From JAGVPT01 sp049578505 (GTDB taxonomy: Bacteria; Bacteroidota; Ignavibacteria; UBA10030; UBA8401), in assembly GCA_049578505.1 (NCBI GenBank), contig JBAUMC010000113.1, positions 1-64,000 of the forward strand: a stretch of 64,000 bases of DNA, written 5' to 3'. Of the stretch, positions 7,970 through 16,390 are shown in pieces (position 1 is the first letter of the stretch; each line of letters opens with the position of its first letter). The notes below the pieces were generated by a model that saw only the letters and a list, made by a program, of their open reading frames with translations, was not told the DNA's origin and did no database searches. The translations under genes were made by a program, and so were the position numbers.

Positions 7970-8766
7970 TTAATCGGAATAAAGCCGAATCGCTCAAGAA
8001 CTTTTTGTCCCTCCCTTGACAAAACATATTGCACAAATCTTCCGGCCTGTTCGTCCATCCGCGCATCTCGCACGGCAGCGATCGGATATGTTGCAATGAC
8101 ATTCAACCCTTCCGGTATTTCAAGCGTCCCGGCTTGTTCCCCCGCGTTCTTGGAAACGTCGGATGTATAAACGATTCCAGCGTCTGCTTCGCCGAGGAGA
8201 ACCTTCGTCAACACCGCTTTCACGTTTTCTTCGTACGAAACGACATTGCCGAGAACTTTTTGCTTGAAAGAAGAATCAAATGCCGAACTTCTGCTGCACC
8301 TCTCGAGAAATTCAATCGCATATTGACCGGCGGGGACGGCTTTATCTGCAAGAACAATTTTGAGGTGGGGTTTGCCTAAGTCGGTCAACGAATGAATTCT
8401 CGCCCTGTTCTCTTTAGGAAAAACGACCACAAGCCTATTATGGGCAAAAATCTTGATTGAAGCACTATCGATTCTTCCCGATTTTACGGCTTCGAGCATT
8501 TGCTTCATGTTCGCCGAAGCAAAAACATCGACCGGAGCCCCTTCTGCAATTTGCTGAACAAGTTGCTGCGACCCTGCAAAGTTGAATGTGATTTTTTCTC
8601 CTGGGTTTGCCGATTCATATTCTCCCGCCATCGCACCAAATGCTTCGTTAAGAGATGCCGCCGCAAAGACGGTGACCTCCTTTTCTTTCATTTGCTGATG
8701 AATACCTCCCTGATTGAAAGCTGCCAGCGAAACAATAAGAAAAGTCAAAGAGGTTTTTTGAAACAT
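7966..8766 (-). CDS. modA: ModA, periplasmic molybdate-binding protein
   Basis: Substrate-binding component that captures molybdate or tungstate for ModB. 266 residues from the chosen ATG at 8766, which has AAAGGAAA a few nt upstream; an in-frame extension to 8790 would overlap the preceding gene. A signal peptide (MFQKTSLTFLIVSLAAF) precedes the mature protein. Family features: 'VTVFAAASLNEAFGAMAGEYE', 'FNFAGSQQLVQQI.GAPVDVFASA', 'RLVVVFP', 'VSYEENVKAVLTKVLLGEADAGIVYTSD' and 'YPIAAV'. It starts 13 nt after the ICMT-like methyltransferase stop and is followed by modB. Confidence 0.92.
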   Translation of the reverse strand: MFQKTSLTFLIVSLAAFNQGGIHQQMKEKEVTVFAAASLNEAFGAMAGEYESANPGEKITFNFAGSQQLVQQIAEGAPVDVFASANMKQMLEAVKSGRIDSASIKIFAHNRLVVVFPKENRARIHSLTDLGKPHLKIVLADKAVPAGQYAIEFLERCSRSSAFDSSFKQKVLGNVVSYEENVKAVLTKVLLGEADAGIVYTSDVSKNAGEQAGTLEIPEGLNVIATYPIAAVRDARMDEQAGRFVQYVLSREGQKVLERFGFIPIK

Positions 8767-8779
8767 CCGATTTCCTTTC

Positions 8780-9349
8780 TCAATACACAAACGGGATGAG
8801 CTTCTTTACTTGCAGGATGTAATCTGCGTACTCGTCAAAATGATCAGCCAGAAGGTTTTCTTCCTCCTCTGTTTTTTTCAACAACGAGTAAAAGACCAGG
8901 AGGACTCCGCAGAAGCCTCGTAGTTCGGCTGTGGTGATAGCCGATCCCGTAAACGAGATTAACGACCCAAAATAGATCGGATGCCGAACAATCTTGTACG
9001 GACCGTGCCGGATCAGCTCATGGTCTTTTTTGAGGGTAGCAGGTCCGCTCCAATTTTTACCTAAAGTCCGTCGAGACCAAATTGAAAAAGAAATTCCAAA
9101 ACCGCATAAAAGAACCCCTATGATGCCGAAGAAATCATCATTCGGAATCACACGAACTGCGAAGAAACCGGCCGAAAAATAAGGGACGTAAATAAGCGCA
9201 AAGGCGAGATAAACCGAAATCAGTGCAAATGTTCGCACAAAGGTTTTCTGTCGGTGTATTACTTCCTTGTTTCCCTTTGCGTGAAAGCCCCAATACAATT
9301 CAGATACAAGCCAGAAACATATTGTGATAAACTGATAACGAGTTAACAT
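8780..9349 (-). CDS. Isoprenylcysteine carboxyl methyltransferase (ICMT)-like membrane protein
   Basis: 189 residues with four to five predicted transmembrane helices. The C-terminal half carries the family signature: 'LIRHGPYKIVRHPIYFGSL', where RHPxYxG binds S-adenosylmethionine, and an acidic 'EEEENLLADHFDEYADY' segment. The group includes ICMT, phospholipid N-methyltransferases and NnrU-like proteins; bacterial members methylate small molecules or lipids and mostly lack a defined substrate. It precedes modA by 13 nt on the same strand, but a functional link to molybdate uptake is not obvious. The start is ATG with no SD seen. Confidence 0.8.
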   Translation of the reverse strand: MLTRYQFITICFWLVSELYWGFHAKGNKEVIHRQKTFVRTFALISVYLAFALIYVPYFSAGFFAVRVIPNDDFFGIIGVLLCGFGISFSIWSRRTLGKNWSGPATLKKDHELIRHGPYKIVRHPIYFGSLISFTGSAITTAELRGFCGVLLVFYSLLKKTEEEENLLADHFDEYADYILQVKKLIPFVY

Positions 9350-9465
9350 CTGTTCGGAGTATAAATGATTCTCCTGCTTTCACTTTTACACTTGAAAAGT
9401 ATAAGTTACAAATTGGAGAGTCAAGTATGAATTACAACCACCCCAGACGCTTCGCGTCTTCCTCT

Positions 9466-9540
9466 CCTCTTCAAGAAGGGGAGTTTCGATTGTTCCCCTC
9501 CTCCACAAGGAGGGGGCTAGGGAGTGGTCACCTAATATAT
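9466..9540. repeat. Tandem GA/CT-rich hairpins with GTGGTCAC tail (family 3, copy 2)
   Basis: Two hairpins lie in the 9350-9664 gap. The first centres on CTCTTCAAGAAGGGGAG. The second is CCCCTCCT (9495-9502) / AGGAGGGG (9508-9515), followed by GCTAGGGAGTGGTCACCTAATAT. The second arm plus tail matches the element at 7929-7969, and the hairpin core matches 13677-13697. Apart from this element and the terminator at 9585-9617, I see no gene in the gap. Confidence 0.5.
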
Positions 9541-9584
9541 ATACCCCTTACGAAGTAAAAAATGGAGAGCCCCTCAATTAGACT

Positions 9585-9617
9585 AAAAAAGCCGATCGTG
9601 TCATTCGCACAATCGGC
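9585..9617 (-). terminator. Intrinsic terminator of the MFS transporter gene
   Basis: On the minus strand a GCCGATTGTGC / CACGATCGGC stem with a short loop is followed by six T residues (the A run at 9585-9590). It lies about 48 nt past the MFS stop at 9665, in the right orientation for that gene. Confidence 0.85.
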
Positions 9618-9664
9618 GTTCACTATTTTTTGTCGCCAAACTATTCTTCCTTTTGATTTTTTAT

Positions 9665-10885
9665 CTATTGGGTCTTTACCCTCCACGCAAGAATAAATGC
9701 AGCCATCAACATTAGTACCGCCAGCAAAAAAGGAGCCCCCGGAAAATGCCAATCACCTTGCGCGCCGATGGACCTGGCGAACGCGAGGGTGAAAATACCT
9801 GGACCAATCACACCGGTAATTCCCATGATGCTGTTGTTGGCTCCTTGCAACTGCCCCTGCTGCGACGGCTGAACATGGCGCGTCATGAGTCCCTGTGACG
9901 ATGGCCCGTACATTCCCATCAACGAAAATACTGGAATGCCGAGACAAAAGATTATTCCAACCGGAGCCAAACCGAATACAGCAAACCCCACCATGCCAAA
10001 GAGTAAGCCGGCAAGGAGTGCACGCCGTTCTCCAAAATCAGCAACGACGCGCTTTACCACTCCCCCCTGCACAATCATGCCGCAGGCTCCCACGATCGCA
10101 AGCGTAAGACCGACCGCTTCTTCATTCCATCCGTAACGAAAACTCGCGTAGAGGACGAACACGCTGGGCAACACCTGATGAGCGAGATAGAAGAACCCAT
10201 TGATGGTTGCGAGCCGGAATAATTCATGATGAGAGCGCAGCAGCTTCAGCGAACCGAGAGGATTGGCACGCTTCCACGAAAATTTTTCGCGGTGCTCGAC
10301 GCTTAACGACTCCGGCAGGACGAACAAACCGTACATAGCATTCAGTAGAGTAAGACCCGCTGCAACCCAAAACGGCAGACGTGTGTCGATACCGCCAAGT
10401 ATTCCCCCCAGAGCCGGCCCTAGAACAAATCCAAGTCCCCATGCAGCACCAATCATTCCGAACCCGGCGGCACGCCTTTCGGGGGGTGTTACGTCCGCGA
10501 TGTATGCACCCGCTGCGGTGAAGCTTGCACCGGTAATTCCCGAAATAATCCGGCCAATAAAGAGGAGCCACAGCGTCGGCGCGGAAGCCATAAAAATGTA
10601 GTCAACGCCAAGCCCGAAACATGAGATGAGAATGACCCTGCGACGGCCGTATTGATCCGAGAGGGCACCGAGCACCGGCGAAAAAATGAATTGCATTAAT
10701 GCCCAGACGGTCCCAAAAAGCCCGAATATTTCAGCTGCTCGGGCAGTGTTGCCCCCAAGAAAATTCTCGACCAGCTTCGGCAAGACAGGAATGATGATGC
10801 CGAGCGCCAGGACGTCGAGAACTACGGTAACGAAAATAAACGCAATGGCGGCGGAACGGGGAGACGAAGGGGTGTGATCACTCAC
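9665..10885 (-). CDS. TetA-type major facilitator (DHA1) drug/H+ antiporter
   Basis: 406 residues, 12 predicted membrane helices. Motif A in the first half ('GALSDQYGRRRVILIS') and motif C ('GAAWGLGFVLGPALGGILGG') mark the drug:H+ antiporter family. 'GRIISGITGASFTAAGAYIADVTPPERRA' closely parallels TetA-class proteins. Chromosomal relatives are common and their substrates vary, so tetracycline export is not claimed. The start is GTG (10883-10885). The gene has its own terminator downstream and no repressor divergent from it. Confidence 0.85.
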   Translation of the reverse strand: MSDHTPSSPRSAAIAFIFVTVVLDVLALGIIIPVLPKLVENFLGGNTARAAEIFGLFGTVWALMQFIFSPVLGALSDQYGRRRVILISCFGLGVDYIFMASAPTLWLLFIGRIISGITGASFTAAGAYIADVTPPERRAAGFGMIGAAWGLGFVLGPALGGILGGIDTRLPFWVAAGLTLLNAMYGLFVLPESLSVEHREKFSWKRANPLGSLKLLRSHHELFRLATINGFFYLAHQVLPSVFVLYASFRYGWNEEAVGLTLAIVGACGMIVQGGVVKRVVADFGERRALLAGLLFGMVGFAVFGLAPVGIIFCLGIPVFSLMGMYGPSSQGLMTRHVQPSQQGQLQGANNSIMGITGVIGPGIFTLAFARSIGAQGDWHFPGAPFLLAVLMLMAAFILAWRVKTQ

Positions 10886-10993
10886 AAAAGTGATAAGTTG
10901 TAAGTTATGAGTTTTAAAATTATTAGGCTCATTTCAGCCATTACAAGATCATTCAGAAATTGCCATTTCTTCACTCTCCAAGGGAAATTGGAT

Positions 10994-11335
10994 CTACTTC
11001 ACCGAATCTCCCGGCAGTCCTGTAATCAGAAGCAGCTCGAACGCAAAATGCTCAGCCTCAACGGCCGGGTCGCCCTTGACGAGCCGCTCGACCTCCGGTT
11101 TGTCGGACGATTGAAACAACTCGATTGTGCGTATCTCGCCGTTCTCCCTGGTCCCAAATACAACGGTTACCTTGCCTTCGGCACGAAGCTGAAAGAGATG
11201 CTCAAAATGCTTTGCTCTCATCGCCTCAGCCTGAGCCTTCTCGGTAATAAATTTCTTTCCCCTTCTGAGAATCGCGACGATATACGGTTTGCCCTTGCCA
11301 AGCTCCTTCTGAATCTGCTCCTGTGTAACAGCCAT
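10994..11335 (-). CDS. YciI-like protein
   Basis: 113 residues, a single ferredoxin-like alpha/beta domain. 'YIVAILRRGKKF', 'HFEHLFQLRAEGKVTVVFG' and 'DPAVEAEHFAFELLLITG' follow the YciI pattern (an N-terminal strand, a central His, and a 'DPF..A' segment before the last strand). Members are small putative enzymes or binding proteins without an agreed substrate. A strong SD (GGGAGG) precedes the ATG. It follows the SRPBCC gene by 32 nt, so the two are probably cotranscribed. Position 10886-10993 shows nothing recognisable. Confidence 0.75.
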   Translation of the reverse strand: MAVTQEQIQKELGKGKPYIVAILRRGKKFITEKAQAEAMRAKHFEHLFQLRAEGKVTVVFGTRENGEIRTIELFQSSDKPEVERLVKGDPAVEAEHFAFELLLITGLPGDSVK

Positions 11336-11367
11336 AAACGATCCTCCCTAATTCGTGGAAAATTTAA

Positions 11368-11796
11368 TTATTTACTGATGAGCCGATCGAGATCAACAAA
11401 ATACTTCCCCCAAATTTTTTTAAACTGCGCCGGCAGCATAAACTCCATCATCGTAAAGAATCCTGAGGTCTTCATAACAACCGAAATGTCAATGCGGGTT
11501 CCATTCCCTTCCTGCGTAAACGTGAAGGTTTGAGTCGGCAGCATCGGCATTCCGCTTTGGGCTTCGATCACCAGACTCTTGTTCGGCACAAATTCAGTTA
11601 CCTTCATCAGCAATTGCTTCGTCCCCATGATGTGCACCTCTTCCACAAACGTCGTACCCACCCTCGTCTCGCCGCTCACCTGGCTCACACCGGGAACGTC
11701 GCTTCTCCATTGAGGAATTTTTTTCGGGTCTGCTACGACCGAAAAAACTTTCTCGAGAGGAGCGTTAATAAGGACAGAATGTTTAAATGCAATCAT
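11368..11796 (-). CDS. SRPBCC (START/Bet v1-fold) family protein
   Basis: 142 residues. 'HSVLINAPLEKVFSVVADPKKIPQWRSDVPGV' at the N-terminus is the classical polyketide_cyc2/SRPBCC opening. The middle 'FVEEVHIMGTKQLLMKVTEFVPNKSLVIEA' and a long C-terminal helix ending 'FVDLDRLISK' complete the hydrophobic-cavity fold. Such proteins bind or transform hydrophobic ligands; the ligand is unknown. It is followed 32 nt downstream by the yciI-like gene. The 11797-12005 gap upstream holds no gene that I can support. Confidence 0.78.
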   Translation of the reverse strand: MIAFKHSVLINAPLEKVFSVVADPKKIPQWRSDVPGVSQVSGETRVGTTFVEEVHIMGTKQLLMKVTEFVPNKSLVIEAQSGMPMLPTQTFTFTQEGNGTRIDISVVMKTSGFFTMMEFMLPAQFKKIWGKYFVDLDRLISK

Positions 11797-12005
11797 GTCA
11801 GGGTTTTCCGTTCCAGTGAACGTGGTATGAGTTATGGCCTACACCGGATTTCATTTGGAGAAAACCGTTGCCAAGCTGGACCTTGAACCGGATAAACAAA
11901 CTCAGGCTCAAACAGAATTCTATATTTGCACTATATTCGACAATCGGAAATCGAAAATCGTAATTTTCACACAATCCGTGATCTTGGGAACCAGAAGAGT
12001 TACAG

Positions 12006-12347
12006 TTAAAGGTCCTCTCTGTCCCCGTGACTTGGCGGTGCTGATACAACAAGAAATTCGACATCACGGCCCGATTCATTTTTGAATTGATGCGGCACAC
12101 GCGGAGGGATATGCAAGCCATCCCCGGGGCGAAGAATTGTCCGGTTTTCGCCCGCCTCTATTGTCGCTTCTCCCGAGAGGATGTAAAAAAACTGTTCCGA
12201 CCTGATGTGCCGATGGCGAAGTTCACTTTTCCCGGGAGGTACTTTTTCCCGAATTACACTTACATCCGATGATTTCAGTAAATGCCAGCCATCACACCCA
12301 TCTCCCCAAACATAATGCTCTGCATTTTTTATGTTCACAACTTCCAT
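12006..12347 (-). CDS. Single-domain cupin protein
   Basis: 113 residues from the ATG at 12347. A TTG 22 codons further upstream keeps the frame open but lies in repeat-like sequence (12404-12465), so the internal ATG is preferred. Cupin motif 1 is 'PGKSELRHRHIRSEQFFYILSG' with metal-ligand His-x-His and Glu; motif 2 is 'PGDGLHIPPRVPHQFKN'. The opening 'VNIKNAEHYVWGDGCDGW' is typical of small stand-alone cupins. The fold normally binds a divalent metal; substrate and reaction are unknown. It appears monocistronic. Confidence 0.78.
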   Translation of the reverse strand: MEVVNIKNAEHYVWGDGCDGWHLLKSSDVSVIREKVPPGKSELRHRHIRSEQFFYILSGEATIEAGENRTILRPGDGLHIPPRVPHQFKNESGRDVEFLVVSAPPSHGDREDL

Positions 12348-12437
12348 GACATTTCCCGTCATTTTTAAGGCTTCTGTAATATCCAGAATTAATATCTCAC
12401 TCAAGGTCGCCAAGGGGTAAGATAAATCAATAAAGAC

Positions 12438-12465
12438 TCTTTGCGGCTTCGCGTCTTAGCGAGAG
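12438..12465. repeat. Degenerate GCAAAG/CGC repeat (family 4)
   Basis: TTTGCGGCTTCGCGTCTTAGCGAGAG belongs to the heptamer-like 'GCAAAG-CGC-AAGG' repeats also seen at 13381, 43886, 47291 and 50449. It lies between the cupin start and the end of the cytochrome gene. Confidence 0.5.
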
Positions 12466-12491
12466 AATCCTTTTTCAGTTATCGTTATCTT

Positions 12492-13238
12492 TTATTTCTT
12501 CCCTTGCAACCGCTCTAACCTCCCTTTTGCCATTCTATTGTTCGGATCGAGTCTAAGCGCCTGTTCGTAATTTTCGATCGCCGCTGCAGAATTTCCTTCC
12601 CCTTCATAGATGCCCGCAAGCCGGACGTAAGAGAATGCGAAGGTAGGGTAGAGCTCAATGTTCAGTTTCAATATCTCTATTGCGGCAAAGGCCTTTGCCG
12701 TATCATCCGAAATCATCTCAGCTAGCCGCACGAGCGTCCCTTCTTTAAAATTGTACGTGAACCCTCCGTAAAATTGCTCCCTAAGCGCATGGTACTGTTT
12801 GATTGTTGAATCGATGCCGTAGCGGTCAAACGTCCGTTTAAGTTTATCCTCAAGAAAGATCGGCACCGCGTTACCGTGGTGGCACGTCATGCACGATACC
12901 CGAAGCGACGACGTGCTGTCGACGTGGAGTTCTGTCAGATAGACGTTGTTAATATTGTTCACCATTCGAATCATGGTGCGCGCTTCATTTTTTTCCGGCT
13001 TCGCATCAGAGACAAAATCATACTGACTAAAATCTTTCCCTTCTTCGCCGACATGGCAAAATGTGCAGCGCACGCCAAGGCCCGAAGTGAAACTAAACAT
13101 TGTCCGTTGTAAGTCTCTTCCAGTGGTCGATTTTGGCAGCACGGTCAAGTTTTTCGGATTGTCTGGCCATTCCCACCGTTGAGCAAAAAGCGGCGCGGCG
13201 CAGAGCAGCAAAGTACAAGCAAGAACGACTTTTTTCAT
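12492..13238 (-). CDS. Secreted dihaem cytochrome c (reaction-centre cytochrome-like) with C-terminal TPRs
   Basis: 248 residues from ATG 13238, which has AAAGGA 6 nt upstream; the frame runs on to 13385 without a good start. A signal peptide (MKKVVLACTLLLCAAPLFAQ) targets the periplasm. Two haem-attachment sites are seen, C58TFCH and C116MTCH, in a context ('GVRCTFCHVGEEGKDFSQYDFVSDAKPEKNEARTMI') resembling the photosynthetic reaction-centre cytochrome c subunit family. That family also occurs in non-phototrophs. The C-terminal 100 residues hold about two TPRs (AIENYEQALRLDPNN). It probably mediates electron transfer; the partner is unknown and no oxidoreductase gene is adjacent. Confidence 0.82.
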   Translation of the reverse strand: MKKVVLACTLLLCAAPLFAQRWEWPDNPKNLTVLPKSTTGRDLQRTMFSFTSGLGVRCTFCHVGEEGKDFSQYDFVSDAKPEKNEARTMIRMVNNINNVYLTELHVDSTSSLRVSCMTCHHGNAVPIFLEDKLKRTFDRYGIDSTIKQYHALREQFYGGFTYNFKEGTLVRLAEMISDDTAKAFAAIEILKLNIELYPTFAFSYVRLAGIYEGEGNSAAAIENYEQALRLDPNNRMAKGRLERLQGKK

Positions 13239-13380
13239 ATTGTCCTTTCTATGATGATATAAGGCAAACTTTGGGGTGAATAATTTTGACGGGGACAAAC
13301 GGCCAACATTTGAATTACGGCAATAATTCTTGTTGATACCATTAATGACATGCGCCTTCTTATAGAACGAAAGATACATC

Positions 13381-13407
13381 CTCACGCAAAGTCGCCAAGG
13401 CGCAAAA
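13381..13407. repeat. Degenerate GCAAAG/CGC repeat (family 4)
   Basis: CTCACGCAAAGTCGCCAAGG followed by CGCAAAA; the same degenerate unit occurs, in either orientation, in at least four other intergenic positions of this window. Confidence 0.55.
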
Positions 13408-13676
13408 CAGCTTAAATCTAGATCTTACACGGCTTTGAGCAACACTATTTTTTCCGGCAGACCATCTTTTTCAAATTACGATATAAAAAAATTTATTGCA
13501 ATACGAGATCGTGATGCTGTTTGGGTAAATGTCGGATACTTTGCCGATCTCCTGGTCAAGCTAACCTATTCCTGAGAGCAACAGGATAGCCTAAGTCATC
13601 GCTTCGTATCGGAATGGGAAACTACATTCAGAGGATTGAAAAGCCAAATTGGCCAACGGAAGGCATCGTCGGCGTT

Positions 13677-13697
13677 CCCCTCCTCAACGAGGAGGGG
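13677..13697. repeat. Perfect 9-bp GA/CT hairpin (family 3 core)
   Basis: CCCCTCCTC-AAC-GAGGAGGGG, a perfect stem with a 3-nt loop, followed by ATATCACCTGCAAGTGAAGGGG. It matches the hairpin core at 9495-9515. It lies about 50 nt downstream of the YXWGXW gene stop, so it could form that transcript's 3' end. Confidence 0.5.
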
Positions 13698-13747
13698 ATA
13701 TCACCTGCAAGTGAAGGGGGGGAAGTCGGAAAATTTAAGAGCTAACA

Positions 13748-14083
13748 TTACCGCCTTCTGGGTGCTTCTCTCTCCCATCGGCCTTCGTAGTGCACCCACT
13801 CATTGTTTCGCCTTTCCCAGCGCCCCGGGACCCACACTGTATGCGGTCGCGGTGGATATGCCCACCGGCCGGCAACCCAAACATAGCGATGATGCCGCGG
13901 GTGCCAATTGTAATAACCGGCTATCCATATCATACCCCGGTGAGGTGGATTAACAACAACCACTTCCCTCTGCGGCGGCGGCGGACCGATGTTGATTCCA
14001 ACTCCGATATGGAGCTGCGCGGAAGCCGGACTCGCCAATGCAAAAATCATCACAAAAAGCGCACCTGTCAAAACTGTTTTCAT
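13748..14083 (-). CDS. Secreted YXWGXW-repeat protein
   Basis: 111 residues: a signal peptide (MKTVLTGALFVMIFALASPASA), a Pro-rich stretch, then three tandem units of the form G-Y/R-W-x-x-x-x-x-Y/V-W-V-x-G-R-W ('GYYNWHPRHHRYVWVAGRWA', 'HTVWVPGRWERRNNEWVHYEGRW'). The basic, Pro-, Trp- and His-rich composition is typical of periplasmic or surface YXWGXW proteins. No biochemical role is established. It stands alone between the arylsulfotransferase-like gene and a repeat-rich gap. Confidence 0.72.
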   Translation of the reverse strand: MKTVLTGALFVMIFALASPASAQLHIGVGINIGPPPPQREVVVVNPPHRGMIWIAGYYNWHPRHHRYVWVAGRWAYPPRPHTVWVPGRWERRNNEWVHYEGRWEREAPRRR

Positions 14084-14175
14084 GGCTTTTCCGTATTTTG
14101 TTATTGGATAACTGAAATTGCAATTATAGACACAAGGGAAATCACTGCGTTTAATTAAAATTGATTACTGGGAAT

Positions 14176-15360
14176 TCAAAATCCATATAACGGTGTGGCA
14201 CGATACATTGTACTTACACCGCTGCTTATAAGCAAATGCCAGACAACTTGTCCGCTACTGGCAACCTCATAGACTTCGATTGGACCGGTCGAGCCAAGCA
14301 CCGGATCGGCTGACGTGCCGAACGATACCATCGTGTTCCCGTTAGGAAGGCGAAAAGCAGAGCTAATGATCCGTGCCCAATTGTTCCTTTCTGGGCGCCA
14401 CTCCCATATTTTTTGAGAAGCGCTTCCGTCAACTTCTAATTCTAAAGCCCGAGAGTAACGTTCAACCGTTCGTTCATACCCGTTATCGAAGAGTAATATC
14501 CGCCCGGGCGCTATCTCACGGACACAATGTTGACCGCTAAATGGGTCGCTCACAGGAATTGTCGCCCTCACACCTCCGAGCCGCCACTCAAAATTCTGAA
14601 AACCCGGTGCGATCGAAACAACCTGATCAAGAAAATGCAAACTCAATACAACATTTCCCTCGGGACCATACGCAACTGAATTGGGATGGAGCCAGTCGCT
14701 TGTGACCGATCTCTTTCCCCTATCAAGCGCGGGGTCGAGGTGATCGAAAGAACTCCACCTTTTAACGAGAGACCCACTCTCTGGAATCCATTCCCATAAT
14801 GCACCGCCGTTCATCAGAGAACCGTTTCGCATCTGCCAATCGTCTGCAATGAATAGGATCGTATTCTGTGGTGTTGCTGTGACGTCATGGTGGATGCGCC
14901 GTCCGGGTGGTGTTTCCTGAGGAAGCACCCGGACTGTATCTCCGTTAACGGTGAGTTCGACGAGACCGGTCGCTCCGTCCAAGAAAACAAAATCTCCGTT
15001 GAGCCGTCGCGTAAAGCCGGATGCCCCTCCTTTCGTGCGAAAGAACCAGACCGGTCTTCCATCCCCGTTAACAGCAACGAATCCGTTGAAACCGCCCGAT
15101 TGATTAAGCTCCAGCATCGTGTAGCGCGCAGTGGAGGATCCCTCCACGCTCATCGTCACGGCAGCCAGATCGGGGGGCAAAGTTGCGAGTGGGGTCCTCG
15201 ACGGAACAACAATTCCAGTAGGATTGCTCTTGCACGATTCCAAACACAGAAGAAATAAAAAAACTGCACTTGAAACTAACGACCCAAAAACCGTTCGTTG
15301 AATGCAGCCGTTTCCTTTATGACTGTTCGCGGGGATTAGCCCCTGATTAGTATCCAACAT
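14176..15360 (-). CDS. Arylsulfotransferase (ASST)-like lipoprotein
   Basis: 394 residues from ATG 15360 (a TTG at 15402 would add 14 residues). A signal sequence ends in a lipobox, LESC, with Cys43, so it is probably lipid-anchored in the periplasm or outer membrane. The remainder reads as a beta-propeller with repeated 'NGDGRPVWFFRT', 'LNGDFVFLDG', 'WEWIPESG' and 'LPNGNTMVSFGT' blades, matching bacterial arylsulfotransferases. Conserved-looking histidines occur in 'RRIHHDVTATPQNTILFI' and 'DWLHPNSVAYGPEGN'. AssT enzymes move sulfate between phenols in the periplasm. Many homologues are not tested, so the reaction is tentative. Confidence 0.7.
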   Translation of the reverse strand: MLDTNQGLIPANSHKGNGCIQRTVFGSLVSSAVFLFLLCLESCKSNPTGIVVPSRTPLATLPPDLAAVTMSVEGSSTARYTMLELNQSGGFNGFVAVNGDGRPVWFFRTKGGASGFTRRLNGDFVFLDGATGLVELTVNGDTVRVLPQETPPGRRIHHDVTATPQNTILFIADDWQMRNGSLMNGGALWEWIPESGSLVKRWSSFDHLDPALDRGKRSVTSDWLHPNSVAYGPEGNVVLSLHFLDQVVSIAPGFQNFEWRLGGVRATIPVSDPFSGQHCVREIAPGRILLFDNGYERTVERYSRALELEVDGSASQKIWEWRPERNNWARIISSAFRLPNGNTMVSFGTSADPVLGSTGPIEVYEVASSGQVVWHLLISSGVSTMYRATPLYGF

Positions 15361-15468
15361 CCGTTCTGAGCAAAACGAGATAATAACGTTACCCTTAACC
15401 AAAACTATGCTCTTTGCGTTCCTCGTTATATTCTCCTGGGTTCTTTTGCTGCTCGCGGCGAAAATTAT

Positions 15469-16044
15469 TCACTGGACCATCCCAAACTTCTTGTTCTGGG
15501 CCGTCATCTTGATAAAATATCGCAGTCGTTGGTCAAACACCTTCGGGCGGCGTCTTACACCATCGATCCATCCGATACGAATGCGCTTGTACGATGCAGA
15601 AAATTTTACAAAATTCTTCCATACCTCTGCATCGGATTTAAGTTTTTTAAGAATGTCACTGGGAAGGGTAAACTTTTTGAGCTTATTTGTTTTACCGGAA
15701 TTACCATCCATATGATGTCGAATACTCTCAAGCCCAAAGGGTGTCATCTTCCCGGCTCTGATGAGTCGGCGTACACGTTCCTTATTCATTTCTGAAAGAG
15801 GGCTTTTCTTTCTCCGGGGACTGAACCTCTGGACCCAGCTTTTCTCATCGCGCGGTTTGGAAGTGCTGTCTATCCATCCATAACAAAGCGATTCTTCAAC
15901 GGCGTCGTTATAGGGTATCCTCGGCCTGCCGCTTTCTTTTTTATAATAGATGAGCCAAATATCCACTGCAGTCTTGTGATGTTTCGACAACCACGACCGC
16001 CATTGCTTTCTGTTTCTTACATACAACGTTTTACCGACTTCCAT
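15469..16044 (-). CDS. YdeI/OmpD-associated family protein
   Basis: 191 residues. 'WRSWLSKHHKTAVDIWLIYYKKESGRPRIPYNDAVEESLCYGWIDSTSKPRDEKSWVQRFSPRRKKSPLSEMNKERV' is the hallmark of YdeI/OmpD-associated proteins, sometimes labelled bacteriocin-protection proteins. The C-terminal part is basic. The biochemical function of the family is unsettled. The ATG follows AGGT at 11 nt. The next gene on the strand starts 109 nt downstream. Confidence 0.78.
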   Translation of the reverse strand: MEVGKTLYVRNRKQWRSWLSKHHKTAVDIWLIYYKKESGRPRIPYNDAVEESLCYGWIDSTSKPRDEKSWVQRFSPRRKKSPLSEMNKERVRRLIRAGKMTPFGLESIRHHMDGNSGKTNKLKKFTLPSDILKKLKSDAEVWKNFVKFSASYKRIRIGWIDGVRRRPKVFDQRLRYFIKMTAQNKKFGMVQ

Positions 16045-16324
16045 TCTTAATACCTGTCTTGGTGGCGCACACAGTTGACGCTAGCAAACAATCAATAGTA
16101 TAGCCACGACGTCGCCAAAAGATATTTTTATTAATTGGAATTAACAAGATGATGCCTCCCATGAAAATTCTTTACACCTGGGGATAAAGATGTTAACTCG
16201 GCGTAACATCAGTAACACCGCATGCCGCCGAGAATACGATCGAAGTCGGATTTTCTGTCCAATTTGAAAAGTAGGAGTTGAAGTGTGGATAATCAAGCGG
16301 AAAAATTATTGTAGTGACTCAATA

Positions 16325-16383
16325 AATGTCGGATACCTTCTTGATTTACATGCTGCCATTTCTCAAATAAGGCGTCCGCCATC
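16325..16383. repeat. MITE-like element, short copy (copy 3)
   Basis: ATGTCGGATACCTT (16326-16339) and AAGGCGTCCGCCAT (16369-16382) are inverted ends of the same type as 477-556, around about 29 nt. It lies in the 16045-16630 gap, which otherwise contains only the terminator at 16391-16424; I see no gene there. Confidence 0.45.
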
Positions 16384-16390
16384 CCCAAAT

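Larger units (their letters stand above)
13239..13747. other. Gene-free gap with two dispersed repeats
   Basis: About 510 nt without a supportable gene. It holds a GCAAAG/CGC repeat (13381-13407), a GTCGGATACTT motif near 13531 that may be a single end of the MITE-like family, and a GA-rich hairpin (13677-13697). It must also contain the promoter of the cytochrome gene. Confidence 0.5.

Noticed and set aside
9665..10885. Tetracycline-resistance determinant
   Set aside because: Sequence is TetA-class, but chromosomal relatives have various substrates, and there is no adjacent TetR or mobile element.
10907..11533. Plus-strand frame of 208 codons
   Set aside because: Antisense to the YciI-like and SRPBCC genes, both with recognisable family motifs and the former with a strong SD.
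11798..12121. Minus-strand frame of 107 codons upstream of the SRPBCC gene
   Set aside because: It overlaps the cupin gene in another frame, has no recognisable motif and no SD.
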